Source: Candidatus Woesearchaeota archaeon
Lineage (GTDB): Archaea; Nanobdellota; Nanobdellia; Woesearchaeales; WJKL01
Assembly (NCBI GenBank): GCA_014729145.1
Contig: WJKL01000014.1
Coordinates: 1 to 12,509 of the forward strand
Direction of reading: 5' to 3'
Length of the DNA: 12,509 nt
The notes below the pieces were generated by a model. That model searched no databases, was not told the DNA's origin, and was given only the letters and a program-made list of their open reading frames with translations. Position numbers and translations under genes: made by a program. Shown in pieces: positions 1 through 5,298 of this stretch (position 1 is its first letter; each line of letters begins with the position of its first letter).

Positions 1-242
1 CCTTTTTCTGCATTATCTACTAATTCGTTTAGTATTGCAAGAAAACCAGTTAAGGTTTTTGTTGCTCCTGTTGGTGCTGAAACCAATATGTTTTCTCTGT
101 TATGGATAGGGATTACTCCGTATTTTTGCGGCAGTGAAAAGGATTTGAATTTAGAAAAAAACCATTTTTTTAATAATGGATGAAGTATTTTCTTTACTTG
201 GTTTGCTTTGTAAGGTTCTTTTACTTGTTTTATTCCTGACAT
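1..242 (-). CDS. Lhr-like superfamily 2 ATP-dependent helicase, N-terminal fragment
   Basis: The first 80 codons of a minus-strand gene run off the window at position 1. The translation, read by hand, starts at the ATG at 242-240. It contains a Q-motif-like segment (SLPQKYGVIPIH), then a motif I region reading LVSAPTGATKT, followed by LTGFLAILNELV. This order is typical of the N-terminus of Lhr-type or related SF2 helicases, which unwind or remodel nucleic acid using ATP. The Walker A loop reads GATKT rather than the usual GSGKT, while the catalytic Lys and Thr are kept. A weak TATA-like element at about 261-268 is 23 bases from the ATG, so the mRNA may be leaderless. A 14-base perfect palindrome (247-260) lies between them. 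The gene is divergent from the gene at 366. The helicase call is fairly secure; the exact subfamily is not, because only the N-terminus is visible. Confidence 0.75.
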   Translation of the reverse strand, partial: MSGIKQVKEPYKANQVKKILHPLLKKWFFSKFKSFSLPQKYGVIPIHNRENILVSAPTGATKTLTGFLAILNELVDNAEK

Positions 243-246
243 TTTC

Positions 247-260
247 TTTCAATATTGAAA
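247..260. promoter_or_regulatory. 14-bp perfect palindrome beside the helicase start
   Basis: TTTCAATATTGAAA is its own reverse complement. It ends 5 bases before the helicase ATG and touches the TATA-like element, so a protein bound here would block initiation. In AT-rich DNA such a palindrome can arise by chance. The operator role is inference. Confidence 0.3.
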
Positions 261-322
261 ATAAATAGTGTACTTTTTTCTTGAACTATGTAATACAGGA
301 ATTGTTTAAAAAGGTTAGTATT

Positions 323-345
323 GATTTAAAATAAACTTTTTAAAT
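323..345 (+). promoter_or_regulatory. Promoter (TATA elements) of the 62-residue gene
   Basis: Two AT-rich elements lie here, TTTAAAATA at about 325-333 and TTTTTAAAT at 337-345. The second is centred about 25 bases before the ATG at 366, the archaeal TATA-to-start-site distance, which would give a leaderless transcript. The first would give a leader of about 12 bases. Confidence 0.5.
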
Positions 346-365
346 CGAATCGAATTTATTATCAT

Positions 366-554
366 ATGATTGAAGATTATCTTAAGAAAGCTGAAGAATA
401 CCGTAGAATGGCTGAAAATTTTTTAGACAAGAAAATTTCTATACAAAACAAAAATCCAGTAAAGGAAGAGCATAATAATCTTTTGAGAGCAAAATGCTAT
501 GTTGGATTAGCAAACTATTATCAGAACATGGCTTTGTATGGGAAAGAAGAATGA
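366..554 (+). CDS. Small helical hypothetical protein (62 aa)
   Basis: I do not recognise this 62-residue protein. The sequence is charged and predicted by eye to be almost wholly helical. One amphipathic helix (about residues 1-24, EDYLKKAEEYRRMAENFL) and a second (about 35-60, HNNLLRAKCYVGLANYYQNM) are separated by a polar, Asn/Lys-rich loop. The pattern, with Ala at regular intervals and Tyr-Tyr near the end, resembles a helical hairpin of the TPR/HEPN sort, but no family assignment is justified. The ATG has a TATA element about 25 bases upstream and no Shine-Dalgarno, like other single genes in this window. That supports it being a real gene. It stands alone, with the divergent helicase on one side and the separately promoted radical-SAM gene on the other. 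Confidence 0.6.
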   Translation: MIEDYLKKAEEYRRMAENFLDKKISIQNKNPVKEEHNNLLRAKCYVGLANYYQNMALYGKEE

Positions 555-607
555 GTGTGTTGGATTGCTATTTCTGAGCACTGGTCACTGGACATTGAGC
601 CGCAGCG

Positions 608-617
608 CTTATAAATA
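608..617 (+). promoter_or_regulatory. TATA box of the radical-SAM gene
   Basis: CTTATAAATA is centred 25 bases before the ATG at 638 and there is no Shine-Dalgarno. Transcription should start at or next to the start codon, giving a leaderless mRNA. A palindromic AGCGCT (603-608) abuts the box upstream, where the BRE would lie. Confidence 0.7.
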
Positions 618-637
618 AAAAGCCCTAGAATTATCTT

Positions 638-1726
638 ATGGATATACTTGAAAAAGCCAAGATATTAACTCATTCTGGAGAATATGACAGCTGCGGACCC
701 AGGATGTGTGAGGTCAAAGTCAAATCAGGATTAGGCGGGATATATCATGCCAAAGCAGAGCACAAAACATGCAGGATATTCAAGACATTGATGAACAACA
801 CATGTACTTTTGACTGCAAATACTGTCATAATTCTGTGAGCTGCACAAAAAAAAGCAGGAAAGTGAACTATGAGCCTGACGAGCTGGCAAGATTGTTCAT
901 TCATCTGACTAAATCATTGGGTGTGCACGGGCTATTTTTAAGTTCTGGAGTCGGAAAAGATGTGGACAATACAACTGAAAAGATGCTGGATGCTGTTCAC
1001 AAGCTTAGATTCAAGCATAATTTCAGAGGTTATGTCCATTTTAAGATTCTTCCAGGAACTTCTTATGAATTGATAAAACAGGCTGCAGAATTGTCAACAA
1101 GAATGTCTATTAATATAGAAGCACCAAACAAAGGAGTGATAAATGAGATGAGCTCTTGCAAGGATTTTCACAAGGATATATTAAAAAGGCAGTCATGGAT
1201 CTCAAGATTCAAATTAGCAGGAGGCCAGGCAACGCAGATAATATTAAATGAATTATCAACCGATAAAGATGTTATGAAGATGATGGACTGGGAATATGAC
1301 AATCTTGATCTAAAAAGGATATATTTCTCTGCATTCAGGCCTGTAAAAGGGACAAAATTTGAAAATAAGGAAGCTGAATCTCCCTTAAGACAGAATCATT
1401 TGTATAATATAGATTTTCTTAGAAGAAATTATGAATTTAAATTAAAAGAGTTTAAAGAAATAATGAGTGATGGAATGCTTCCAAGAGAGGACCCAAAATT
1501 GGCACTGGCAAAGGCAAATTTTGAAGGGGTGGTGGATATAAACCAGGCAAGCTATGATGAATTGGTAAGGGTTCCGGGAATCGGGCCTGTCACTGCAAAG
1601 AAGATTGCAGGAGGATACAAGATAAAGAAGTATGAAGATCTGCATAAGCTTGGAGGATGGGTTGAGAGAGCAAAGCCTTTTATCGAAGTAGATGGAAAAA
1701 GACAGACAAGCTTGATAGAATTCTAG
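638..1726 (+). CDS. Radical SAM protein with C-terminal helix-hairpin-helix (putative DNA modification/repair type)
   Basis: This 362-residue protein has the radical-SAM cluster motif C-x3-C-x2-C at Cys56, Cys60 and Cys63 (CTFDCKYC), which would bind a [4Fe-4S] cluster and S-adenosylmethionine. The fold continues through LFLSSGVGKD, a putative SAM-binding strand. A helix-hairpin-helix DNA-binding module lies near residues 297-345, with VPGIGPVTAKK at about 311-321. This architecture matches the family annotated as putative DNA modification/repair radical SAM protein, which is often encoded beside a uracil-DNA-glycosylase-like partner. No such partner is visible here. Extra cysteines (19, 24, 45, 69) flank the cluster motif. 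The substrate is unknown. The ATG follows a TATA box by 25 bases. The stop overlaps the convergent methyltransferase stop within one CTAG. The family call is strong; the biochemical role is not established. Confidence 0.85.
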   Translation: MDILEKAKILTHSGEYDSCGPRMCEVKVKSGLGGIYHAKAEHKTCRIFKTLMNNTCTFDCKYCHNSVSCTKKSRKVNYEPDELARLFIHLTKSLGVHGLFLSSGVGKDVDNTTEKMLDAVHKLRFKHNFRGYVHFKILPGTSYELIKQAAELSTRMSINIEAPNKGVINEMSSCKDFHKDILKRQSWISRFKLAGGQATQIILNELSTDKDVMKMMDWEYDNLDLKRIYFSAFRPVKGTKFENKEAESPLRQNHLYNIDFLRRNYEFKLKEFKEIMSDGMLPREDPKLALAKANFEGVVDINQASYDELVRVPGIGPVTAKKIAGGYKIKKYEDLHKLGGWVERAKPFIEVDGKRQTSLIEF

Positions 1727-2346
1727 ATCTTTTTATAGATATGAAGCTGGGCTATTTTTGGAATGTTTCCAACTGAATAATTCCACCCCTCTATGTGAGG
1801 ACATAGGTCATAAAGCGTGAATGCTTTTACAAATTCTAATCCTGAAAAATCTTCAGGATGGGAATTGTATCTGTGCAAAAGAAAAGCTGTTCCTTTTGGA
1901 GATTTCTCTGCAATCTTTTCAGCTATCTGCTCCTGGTTATTTATATAATTGAAAAATGTTTTTATCTCTTTGAAATCTATTCCAGCATCAAAATAGGTTG
2001 AATCTTCTGTAAAATCTCCCTGTATAATTCTGGCTGGAACACCATTTAAGATATGGTTTTTTTTGAGATATGCTATGTGTTTTTCAGCTTTTTCAGCTAA
2101 TAGTTGATCATATTCCACGCCTATAGAATGAAGATTGTATTTTCCCGAGGATAATGTTATGACTCTTCCGTCTCCACAGCCTGCATCAAGAAAATATCCT
2201 GTATCATCTATAAAACCCCCGGAAACAGCCATCTTAAGAGCCATATCAATATGCTTTAGATTTGAGGGAACGAACTGGCCTTTTTCTGTTTTATTGCATT
2301 TGGTATAATAGTCATTATAATGGTCTATTAGCTTTTCGAGTACCAT
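1723..2346 (-). CDS. Class I SAM-dependent methyltransferase
   Basis: This 207-residue protein has a Rossmann-type methyltransferase core. Motif I is FLDAGCGDGRV (residues 52-62), which binds SAM. The acidic residue ending strand beta-2 is in GVEYD (76-80), and a GDF element (about residue 110) fits motif III. The N-terminal 50 residues are helical, and FVPSNLKHIDMALKMA may form a lid or substrate-recognition helix. The C-terminal third lacks a diagnostic motif such as NPPY, so the substrate (protein, RNA or small molecule) cannot be read from the sequence. The gene converges on the radical-SAM gene with a 4-base overlap, so the two are neighbours but not co-transcribed. A TATA box (2368-2375) lies about 25 bases before the ATG, implying a leaderless mRNA. 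Confidence 0.8.
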   Translation of the reverse strand: MVLEKLIDHYNDYYTKCNKTEKGQFVPSNLKHIDMALKMAVSGGFIDDTGYFLDAGCGDGRVITLSSGKYNLHSIGVEYDQLLAEKAEKHIAYLKKNHILNGVPARIIQGDFTEDSTYFDAGIDFKEIKTFFNYINNQEQIAEKIAEKSPKGTAFLLHRYNSHPEDFSGLEFVKAFTLYDLCPHIEGWNYSVGNIPKIAQLHIYKKI

Positions 2347-2367
2347 AGAAAAATAAAGATTATTATT

Positions 2368-2375
2368 TATTTAAA
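2368..2375 (-). promoter_or_regulatory. TATA box of the methyltransferase gene
   Basis: On the minus strand TTTAAATA is centred about 25 bases before the ATG at 2346. It is back to back with the plus-strand TATA box at 2393-2399, so the 77-base gap between the two genes is a compact divergent promoter. Confidence 0.65.
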
Positions 2376-2392
2376 GATGATGTTTTAGCAAC

Positions 2393-2399
2393 TTATATA
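2393..2399 (+). promoter_or_regulatory. TATA box of the 32-residue membrane microprotein
   Basis: TTATATA is centred about 27 bases before the ATG at 2424, with no Shine-Dalgarno between them. This predicts a leaderless transcript and is the main support for treating the short reading frame as a gene. Confidence 0.6.
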
Positions 2400-2423
2400 T
2401 ACATGTTGTTTATAGAATAAATT

Positions 2424-2522
2424 ATGGATTATGAAATTATGGTTTTGATCATTGCAATGATTGTGATAATAGGATACATTATCTATTCAATAACGCACAA
2501 GAAAGAGGACTTAGCAAGTTAG
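2424..2522 (+). CDS. Single-pass membrane microprotein (32 aa)
   Basis: ATG to TAG encodes 32 residues: a short N-terminus (MDYE), an unbroken hydrophobic stretch of about 17-19 residues rich in Ile, Val and Met (roughly residues 5-23), then a polar, mainly basic tail (THKKEDLAS). This is the layout of a single transmembrane helix, with the basic tail probably cytoplasmic. I recognise no family. A canonical TATA box at the leaderless distance argues that it is expressed. Its last 12 bases overlap the end of the convergent Mth938-like gene. It could be a small regulator or an accessory subunit of a membrane complex, but nothing in the sequence decides this. Confidence 0.55.
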   Translation: MDYEIMVLIIAMIVIIGYIIYSITHKKEDLAS

Positions 2523-2843
2523 ATGGACAGCCAAGACAGCATCTTTTTCTTTGTTGAATGTTTTGCAGGCTTCTGTGCTTTTTTTGATTATTAGTTCTAC
2601 TTTTAATTCATCTGCTTTTTGCTTTACTTTATCATCTATCTCCATTTTTCCGCTGTAGCCTGTTCCGATGATCAGTTTCTTTGGTTTTTCTTTGAATACT
2701 TCCTTAAGATCTTTTGTCTGCAGTAGATGTCCCTGCTCTCTCCACCATTCATCTTTGATATGGTCAGGAAATATGATCACATCGTTTTCATAGATTTTTC
2801 CATCAATGTTTATTTTTCCGAAATCATAGTCTTTTATTTTCAT
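2511..2843 (-). CDS. Mth938-like domain protein
   Basis: This 110-residue protein matches the Mth938-like family (relatives of the human mitochondrial complex I assembly factor NDUFAF3) over its full length. Family hallmarks visible are the N-terminal YDFGKINIDGKIYENDVIIF, the WWREQGHLL segment, the central PKKLIIGTGYSGKMEID, and the C-terminal AVLAVHLTC ending in a conserved Cys. These are small alpha/beta proteins. In archaea their molecular role is unknown. The gene is monocistronic and has its own TATA element (2866-2877), placed so that the mRNA should be leaderless. The 3' end overlaps the microprotein gene tail to tail by 12 bases. The family assignment is strong; the function is open. 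Confidence 0.9.
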   Translation of the reverse strand: MKIKDYDFGKINIDGKIYENDVIIFPDHIKDEWWREQGHLLQTKDLKEVFKEKPKKLIIGTGYSGKMEIDDKVKQKADELKVELIIKKSTEACKTFNKEKDAVLAVHLTC

Positions 2844-2865
2844 AAAACAAGAGTTATTTTATTGG

Positions 2866-2877
2866 TTTATATATTTA
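2866..2877 (-). promoter_or_regulatory. TATA box of the Mth938-like gene
   Basis: On the minus strand this reads TTAAATATATAA. Its core is about 26-28 bases before the ATG at 2843, with no Shine-Dalgarno, as for other single genes in this window. Confidence 0.6.
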
Positions 2878-2909
2878 ATGAAAAGACCTGAATCTTCTGA
2901 GCTCTGATA

Positions 2910-3049
2910 AATTTATATGAATTTCTTTTTTGATGACACCAAAACATAACATTTATAAATCACCTAAAAATCCTATTCTATATTGGTTGTTTAACAACCT
3001 AGAATATTTATACACACCGAAAGGTGAAATATTATACAGAGGAGATAAA
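2910..3049 (+). promoter_or_regulatory. Upstream region and structured leader of the eS19-eL39-eL31 operon
   Basis: Three TATA-like elements are visible: AATTTATA (about 2910-2917), TTTATAAAT (2952-2960) and TATTTATA (3005-3012). Transcripts from the middle box would start near 2981 and contain two hairpins. The first is GGTTGTTTAACAACC (2985-2999). The second is a longer stem in which 3003-3009 pairs with 3027-3033 and CACC (3015-3018) pairs with GGTG (3023-3026) across a GAAA tetraloop, leaving a 5-base bulge. A Shine-Dalgarno GGAG (3041-3044) follows, 5 bases before the eS19 ATG. The last TATA box alone would give a leader of about 16 bases without the hairpins. Which promoter is used is not known. 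The pairings are seen in the sequence; a regulatory role is inference. Confidence 0.5.
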
Positions 3050-3676
3050 ATGTCCATACATGATGTTTATCCAAACGAATTGATAGAAAAGACTGCTGAA
3101 GAACTAAAGAAGATAGAAGCTATAAAACCGCCAACATGGTCTGTTTTTGCAAAGACAGGGGCACACAAAGAAAGAGCTCCTTTGGAAAAAGACTGGTGGT
3201 ATACAAGAGCGGCTGCTATCCTGAGAACAATCTGTATCTTGGGGCCTATAGGAGTGAGCAAATTAAGGACAAAGTATGGAGGAAAGAAAAGAAGAGGACA
3301 TAAAAAGGCTCATTTCAGAAAAGGAAGCGGCAGCGTAATAAGAAAGATACTGCAGCAGCTGGAAAAGGCAGAACTTGCAAAATTTGTTGAAAAAGATGTG
3401 CATAAAGGAAGGATTGCTGCTCCAAAAGGAAAAGCACTGCTGGACAAGACTGCAGCTGCTATCCTGAAATCAAAAGAAAATAAACATCCAAAGAAAAAGA
3501 AGGAAAAAACTGCTGAAGACAAAGAAGAGAAAAAATCAGGAAAAGAAGAAAAGCAAAAAGCTAAAAAGAATAAAGAAACTGAAAAAAAGAAAGAAAACAA
3601 AGCAAAAGATAATAAAAAAGAAAATGACAAGATACAAACACCCGTCAAAGAAGCAAAGGCTGGCAAAGAAGAATAG
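3050..3676 (+). CDS. rps19e: Small-subunit ribosomal protein eS19 with Lys/Glu-rich C-terminal tail
   Basis: This 208-residue protein has the full eS19 core. It begins SIHDVYPNELIEK, has the conserved KPPTWSVFAKTGAHKERAP and WWYTRAAAILR segments, then GPIGVSKLRTKYGGKKRRG, and ends near GRIAAPKGKALLDKTAAAIL. The protein sits in the small-subunit head and acts in its maturation. The ATG at 3050 is chosen because GGAG precedes it by 5 bases and the homology begins there. The frame stays open upstream to a TTG at 2930, but those 40 codons do not look like eS19. The last 68 residues (from about 141) are an extension made almost wholly of Lys, Glu, Ala and Asn, which normal archaeal eS19 (about 150 residues) lacks. 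Its final 17 codons overlap the start of eL39 in another frame. Confidence 0.93.
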   Translation: MSIHDVYPNELIEKTAEELKKIEAIKPPTWSVFAKTGAHKERAPLEKDWWYTRAAAILRTICILGPIGVSKLRTKYGGKKRRGHKKAHFRKGSGSVIRKILQQLEKAELAKFVEKDVHKGRIAAPKGKALLDKTAAAILKSKENKHPKKKKEKTAEDKEEKKSGKEEKQKAKKNKETEKKKENKAKDNKKENDKIQTPVKEAKAGKEE

Positions 3677-3797
3677 ACAGACCAAATGGGCTCCTTTTTG
3701 GACCGTTCCAAAGAAATACGGACAGGGAAGAAGAGTTCACCCAGGCAGACATACAAAGGTCAAAAGAAGCTGGAGACGGACAAGAACTAAATCATAA
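3624..3797 (+). CDS. rpl39e: Large-subunit ribosomal protein eL39 (57 aa), overlapping eS19
   Basis: A reading frame opens with ATG at 3624, inside the eS19 tail (+1 frame relative to it), and ends with TAA at 3795-3797. The product starts MTRYKHPSKKQRLAKKNRQ and ends in KRSWRRTRTKS. This fits eL39: a basic protein with an N-terminal K-x-R-L-A-K helix, a central Trp/Pro segment (WAPFWTVPKK) and a C-terminal WRR motif. It lies in the large-subunit exit tunnel wall. The start is inferred from N-terminal family similarity; it implies a 53-base overlap with eS19. There is no Shine-Dalgarno, so translation is probably coupled to eS19. At 57 residues it is a few longer than usual, through an insert around residues 33-42. 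eL31 follows after 9 bases. The order eS19-eL39-eL31 is classical in archaea. Confidence 0.88.
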   Translation: MTRYKHPSKKQRLAKKNRQTKWAPFWTVPKKYGQGRRVHPGRHTKVKRSWRRTRTKS

Positions 3798-3806
3798 TTC
3801 TAGAAG

Positions 3807-4277
3807 ATGGCAAAGAAAAAAACAGCAGAAAAAAAAATAGAAAGAACCTACAATGTTCCGCTTAGAAGAAAGTGGCTTAACGTTCCTAAATACAAGAGAG
3901 CGAAGAAAGCTGTTTTCGCATTAAACCAATTTATGGAAAAACATATGAAATCAGATAATATCAAGATTGGAAAATATCTTAATGAACATATCTGGAAGCA
4001 TGGTATCAAAAATCCACCGCATCATGTTAAGGTTGTTGCAAAAAAAGACAGTGAAGGAGTTGTTGATGTAGAATTAGAAGGGGCTCCTGTTGAAGAGAAA
4101 GAAGAATCCAAAAAAGGAAAGAAATCAAAGGAAAAGAAGAAAGAGGAAAAAAAAGATAAGAAAGAAGAAAAATCTAAAAAGAAAGAGAGCAAGAAAGGAA
4201 AAACAGAGAAAAAGAAAGAGGAACCTATAGAGAAGGGGAAAAAAGAAAGCAAAAAAGATACAGATAAAAAACCATAA
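3807..4277 (+). CDS. rpl31e: Large-subunit ribosomal protein eL31 with Lys/Glu-rich C-terminal tail
   Basis: The first 94 residues are an eL31 core. Hallmarks are IERTYNVPLRR, the WLNVPKYKRAKKAVFALNQF helix region, and IWKHGIKNPPHHVKV, followed by the last strand VVDVELEGAP. eL31 lies at the rim of the polypeptide exit tunnel on the large subunit. The remaining 62 residues consist almost only of Lys, Glu, Ser and Gly with two Asp-Lys clusters, giving a highly charged, probably disordered tail that normal archaeal eL31 (about 85-95 residues) lacks. The ATG at 3807 follows the eL39 stop by 9 bases without a clear Shine-Dalgarno, so coupling is likely. It is the last gene of the ribosomal operon, because Cbf5 has its own TATA box. 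Confidence 0.93.
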   Translation: MAKKKTAEKKIERTYNVPLRRKWLNVPKYKRAKKAVFALNQFMEKHMKSDNIKIGKYLNEHIWKHGIKNPPHHVKVVAKKDSEGVVDVELEGAPVEEKEESKKGKKSKEKKKEEKKDKKEEKSKKKESKKGKTEKKKEEPIEKGKKESKKDTDKKP

Positions 4278-4297
4278 ATTTTAGTTCTTTAACATAA

Positions 4298-4307
4298 ACT
4301 TATTAAA
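4298..4307 (+). promoter_or_regulatory. TATA box of cbf5
   Basis: ACTTATTAAA lies about 28 bases before the ATG at 4331, predicting a transcript with a leader of only a few bases. It suggests that Cbf5 can be expressed apart from the ribosomal operon just upstream. Confidence 0.5.
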
Positions 4308-4330
4308 CACTGAATTTTTTCTATTATCCT

Positions 4331-5278
4331 ATGGACAAACTGCCATCTGAAAAAGTAAAAAGAAAGATATTAGTAAAAAAAGAAGTCAAAACAAATAGAG
4401 TTAAAGATAGAACTGCAGAGGAATTGATAGATTATGGAATTGTTAATCTTGACAAACCACAGGGTCCGACATCCCACCAGGTAAGCGGTTATGTCCAGAA
4501 GATATTGAAATTAAAGAAAGCAGGACATTCTGGAACACTTGATCCAAAAGTAACAGGAGTGCTGCCTACAGCACTGGGAAAGGCTACAAGGATTGTCCAG
4601 GCACTGATTCCTGCTGGAAAAGAATATATATGTATCATGCATGTTCATAAAGATATTGAAGAGCAGAAATTAAGAAAAACAATAAGATCTTTCAAGGGAA
4701 AGATAAAACAGAAGCCGCCTATAAGGTCTGCAGTCAAAAGGGTTGAAAGGTTCAGGAAGATATATTATATAGATATAATGGAGATAGAAGGAAAAGATGT
4801 CTTATTTAAGGTAGGGTGCGAAGCAGGAACTTATATAAGAAAGCTCTGTGATGATATCGGAAAGAAACTGGGAACAGGAGCACATATGGCTGAATTAAGA
4901 AGGACAAAAGTGGGCCCTTTTGATGAAAAAACCCTAGTTACTCTGCAGGATCTGACAGATGCATACTGGTATTACAAGAAAGAAGGAAAAGAGGAATATA
5001 TCAAAAAATGTATCCAGCCTATTGAGAATGCAATTGTACATCTTCCTAAGGTGTGGGTATTAGACAATGCTGTTGAAAGTCTTTGCAATGGGGTTAATCT
5101 TAAGGTTCCGGGAATCTCTAAACTTAATGATGGAATAGAACCTGATCAGGAAGTTGCAGTTATGAGCCTAGCAGATGAACTGGTTGCAATAGGAAGAGCA
5201 AAACTAACTTCCAGGAAGATGATGGACCAGGAAAAAGGGATTGCTGTCAAGGCCCATAAGGTTTTCATGAAGAACTGA
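4331..5278 (+). CDS. cbf5: tRNA/rRNA pseudouridine synthase Cbf5 (H/ACA RNP catalytic subunit)
   Basis: This 315-residue protein has the TruB/Cbf5 catalytic domain with motif GHSGTLDPKVTGVLP, where Asp71 is the nucleophile. The N-terminal LDKPQGPTSHQV and central KQKPPIRSAVKRVER are family signatures, and GTYIRKLCDDIGKKLGTGAHM forms part of the active site. The C-terminal part (about 235-310) fits a PUA RNA-binding domain (LPKVWVLDNAVESLCNGVNL and later VAIGRAK). The length is normal for archaeal Cbf5. It uses H/ACA guide RNAs with L7Ae, Nop10 and Gar1 to modify rRNA, and can also act on tRNA U55. None of these partners is encoded in the window. The N-terminal extension of about 30 residues is Lys-rich. 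Downstream it converges on a minus-strand unknown. Confidence 0.95.
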   Translation: MDKLPSEKVKRKILVKKEVKTNRVKDRTAEELIDYGIVNLDKPQGPTSHQVSGYVQKILKLKKAGHSGTLDPKVTGVLPTALGKATRIVQALIPAGKEYICIMHVHKDIEEQKLRKTIRSFKGKIKQKPPIRSAVKRVERFRKIYYIDIMEIEGKDVLFKVGCEAGTYIRKLCDDIGKKLGTGAHMAELRRTKVGPFDEKTLVTLQDLTDAYWYYKKEGKEEYIKKCIQPIENAIVHLPKVWVLDNAVESLCNGVNLKVPGISKLNDGIEPDQEVAVMSLADELVAIGRAKLTSRKMMDQEKGIAVKAHKVFMKN

Positions 5279-5298
5279 ATTTTTCTGCTGGTCTGTAA

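Noticed and set aside
573..605. A local GC-richer stretch with a CACTGG direct repeat (579-584 and 586-591)
   Set aside because: The repeat is only 6 bases with one spacer base and no further copies are seen. It fits neither a tRNA nor a clear operator.
2885..2940. Box C-like TGATGA (2931-2936) and several CTGA motifs, suggestive of a C/D guide RNA
   Set aside because: The CTGA motifs lie upstream of the box C rather than downstream, and no closing stem is present.
2930..3049. A 40-codon in-frame N-terminal extension of eS19 starting at TTG 2930
   Set aside because: The extension does not resemble eS19, the known N-terminus begins at the ATG at 3050, and that ATG has a Shine-Dalgarno at 5 bases. 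TATA-like elements also lie inside the extension.
3310..3756. A 148-codon minus-strand frame opposite the eS19 tail, and a 76-codon one opposite the eL31 tail (4022-4252)
   Set aside because: They are Phe/Ser/Leu-rich complements of Lys/Glu-rich coding sequence, with no promoter or ribosome site.
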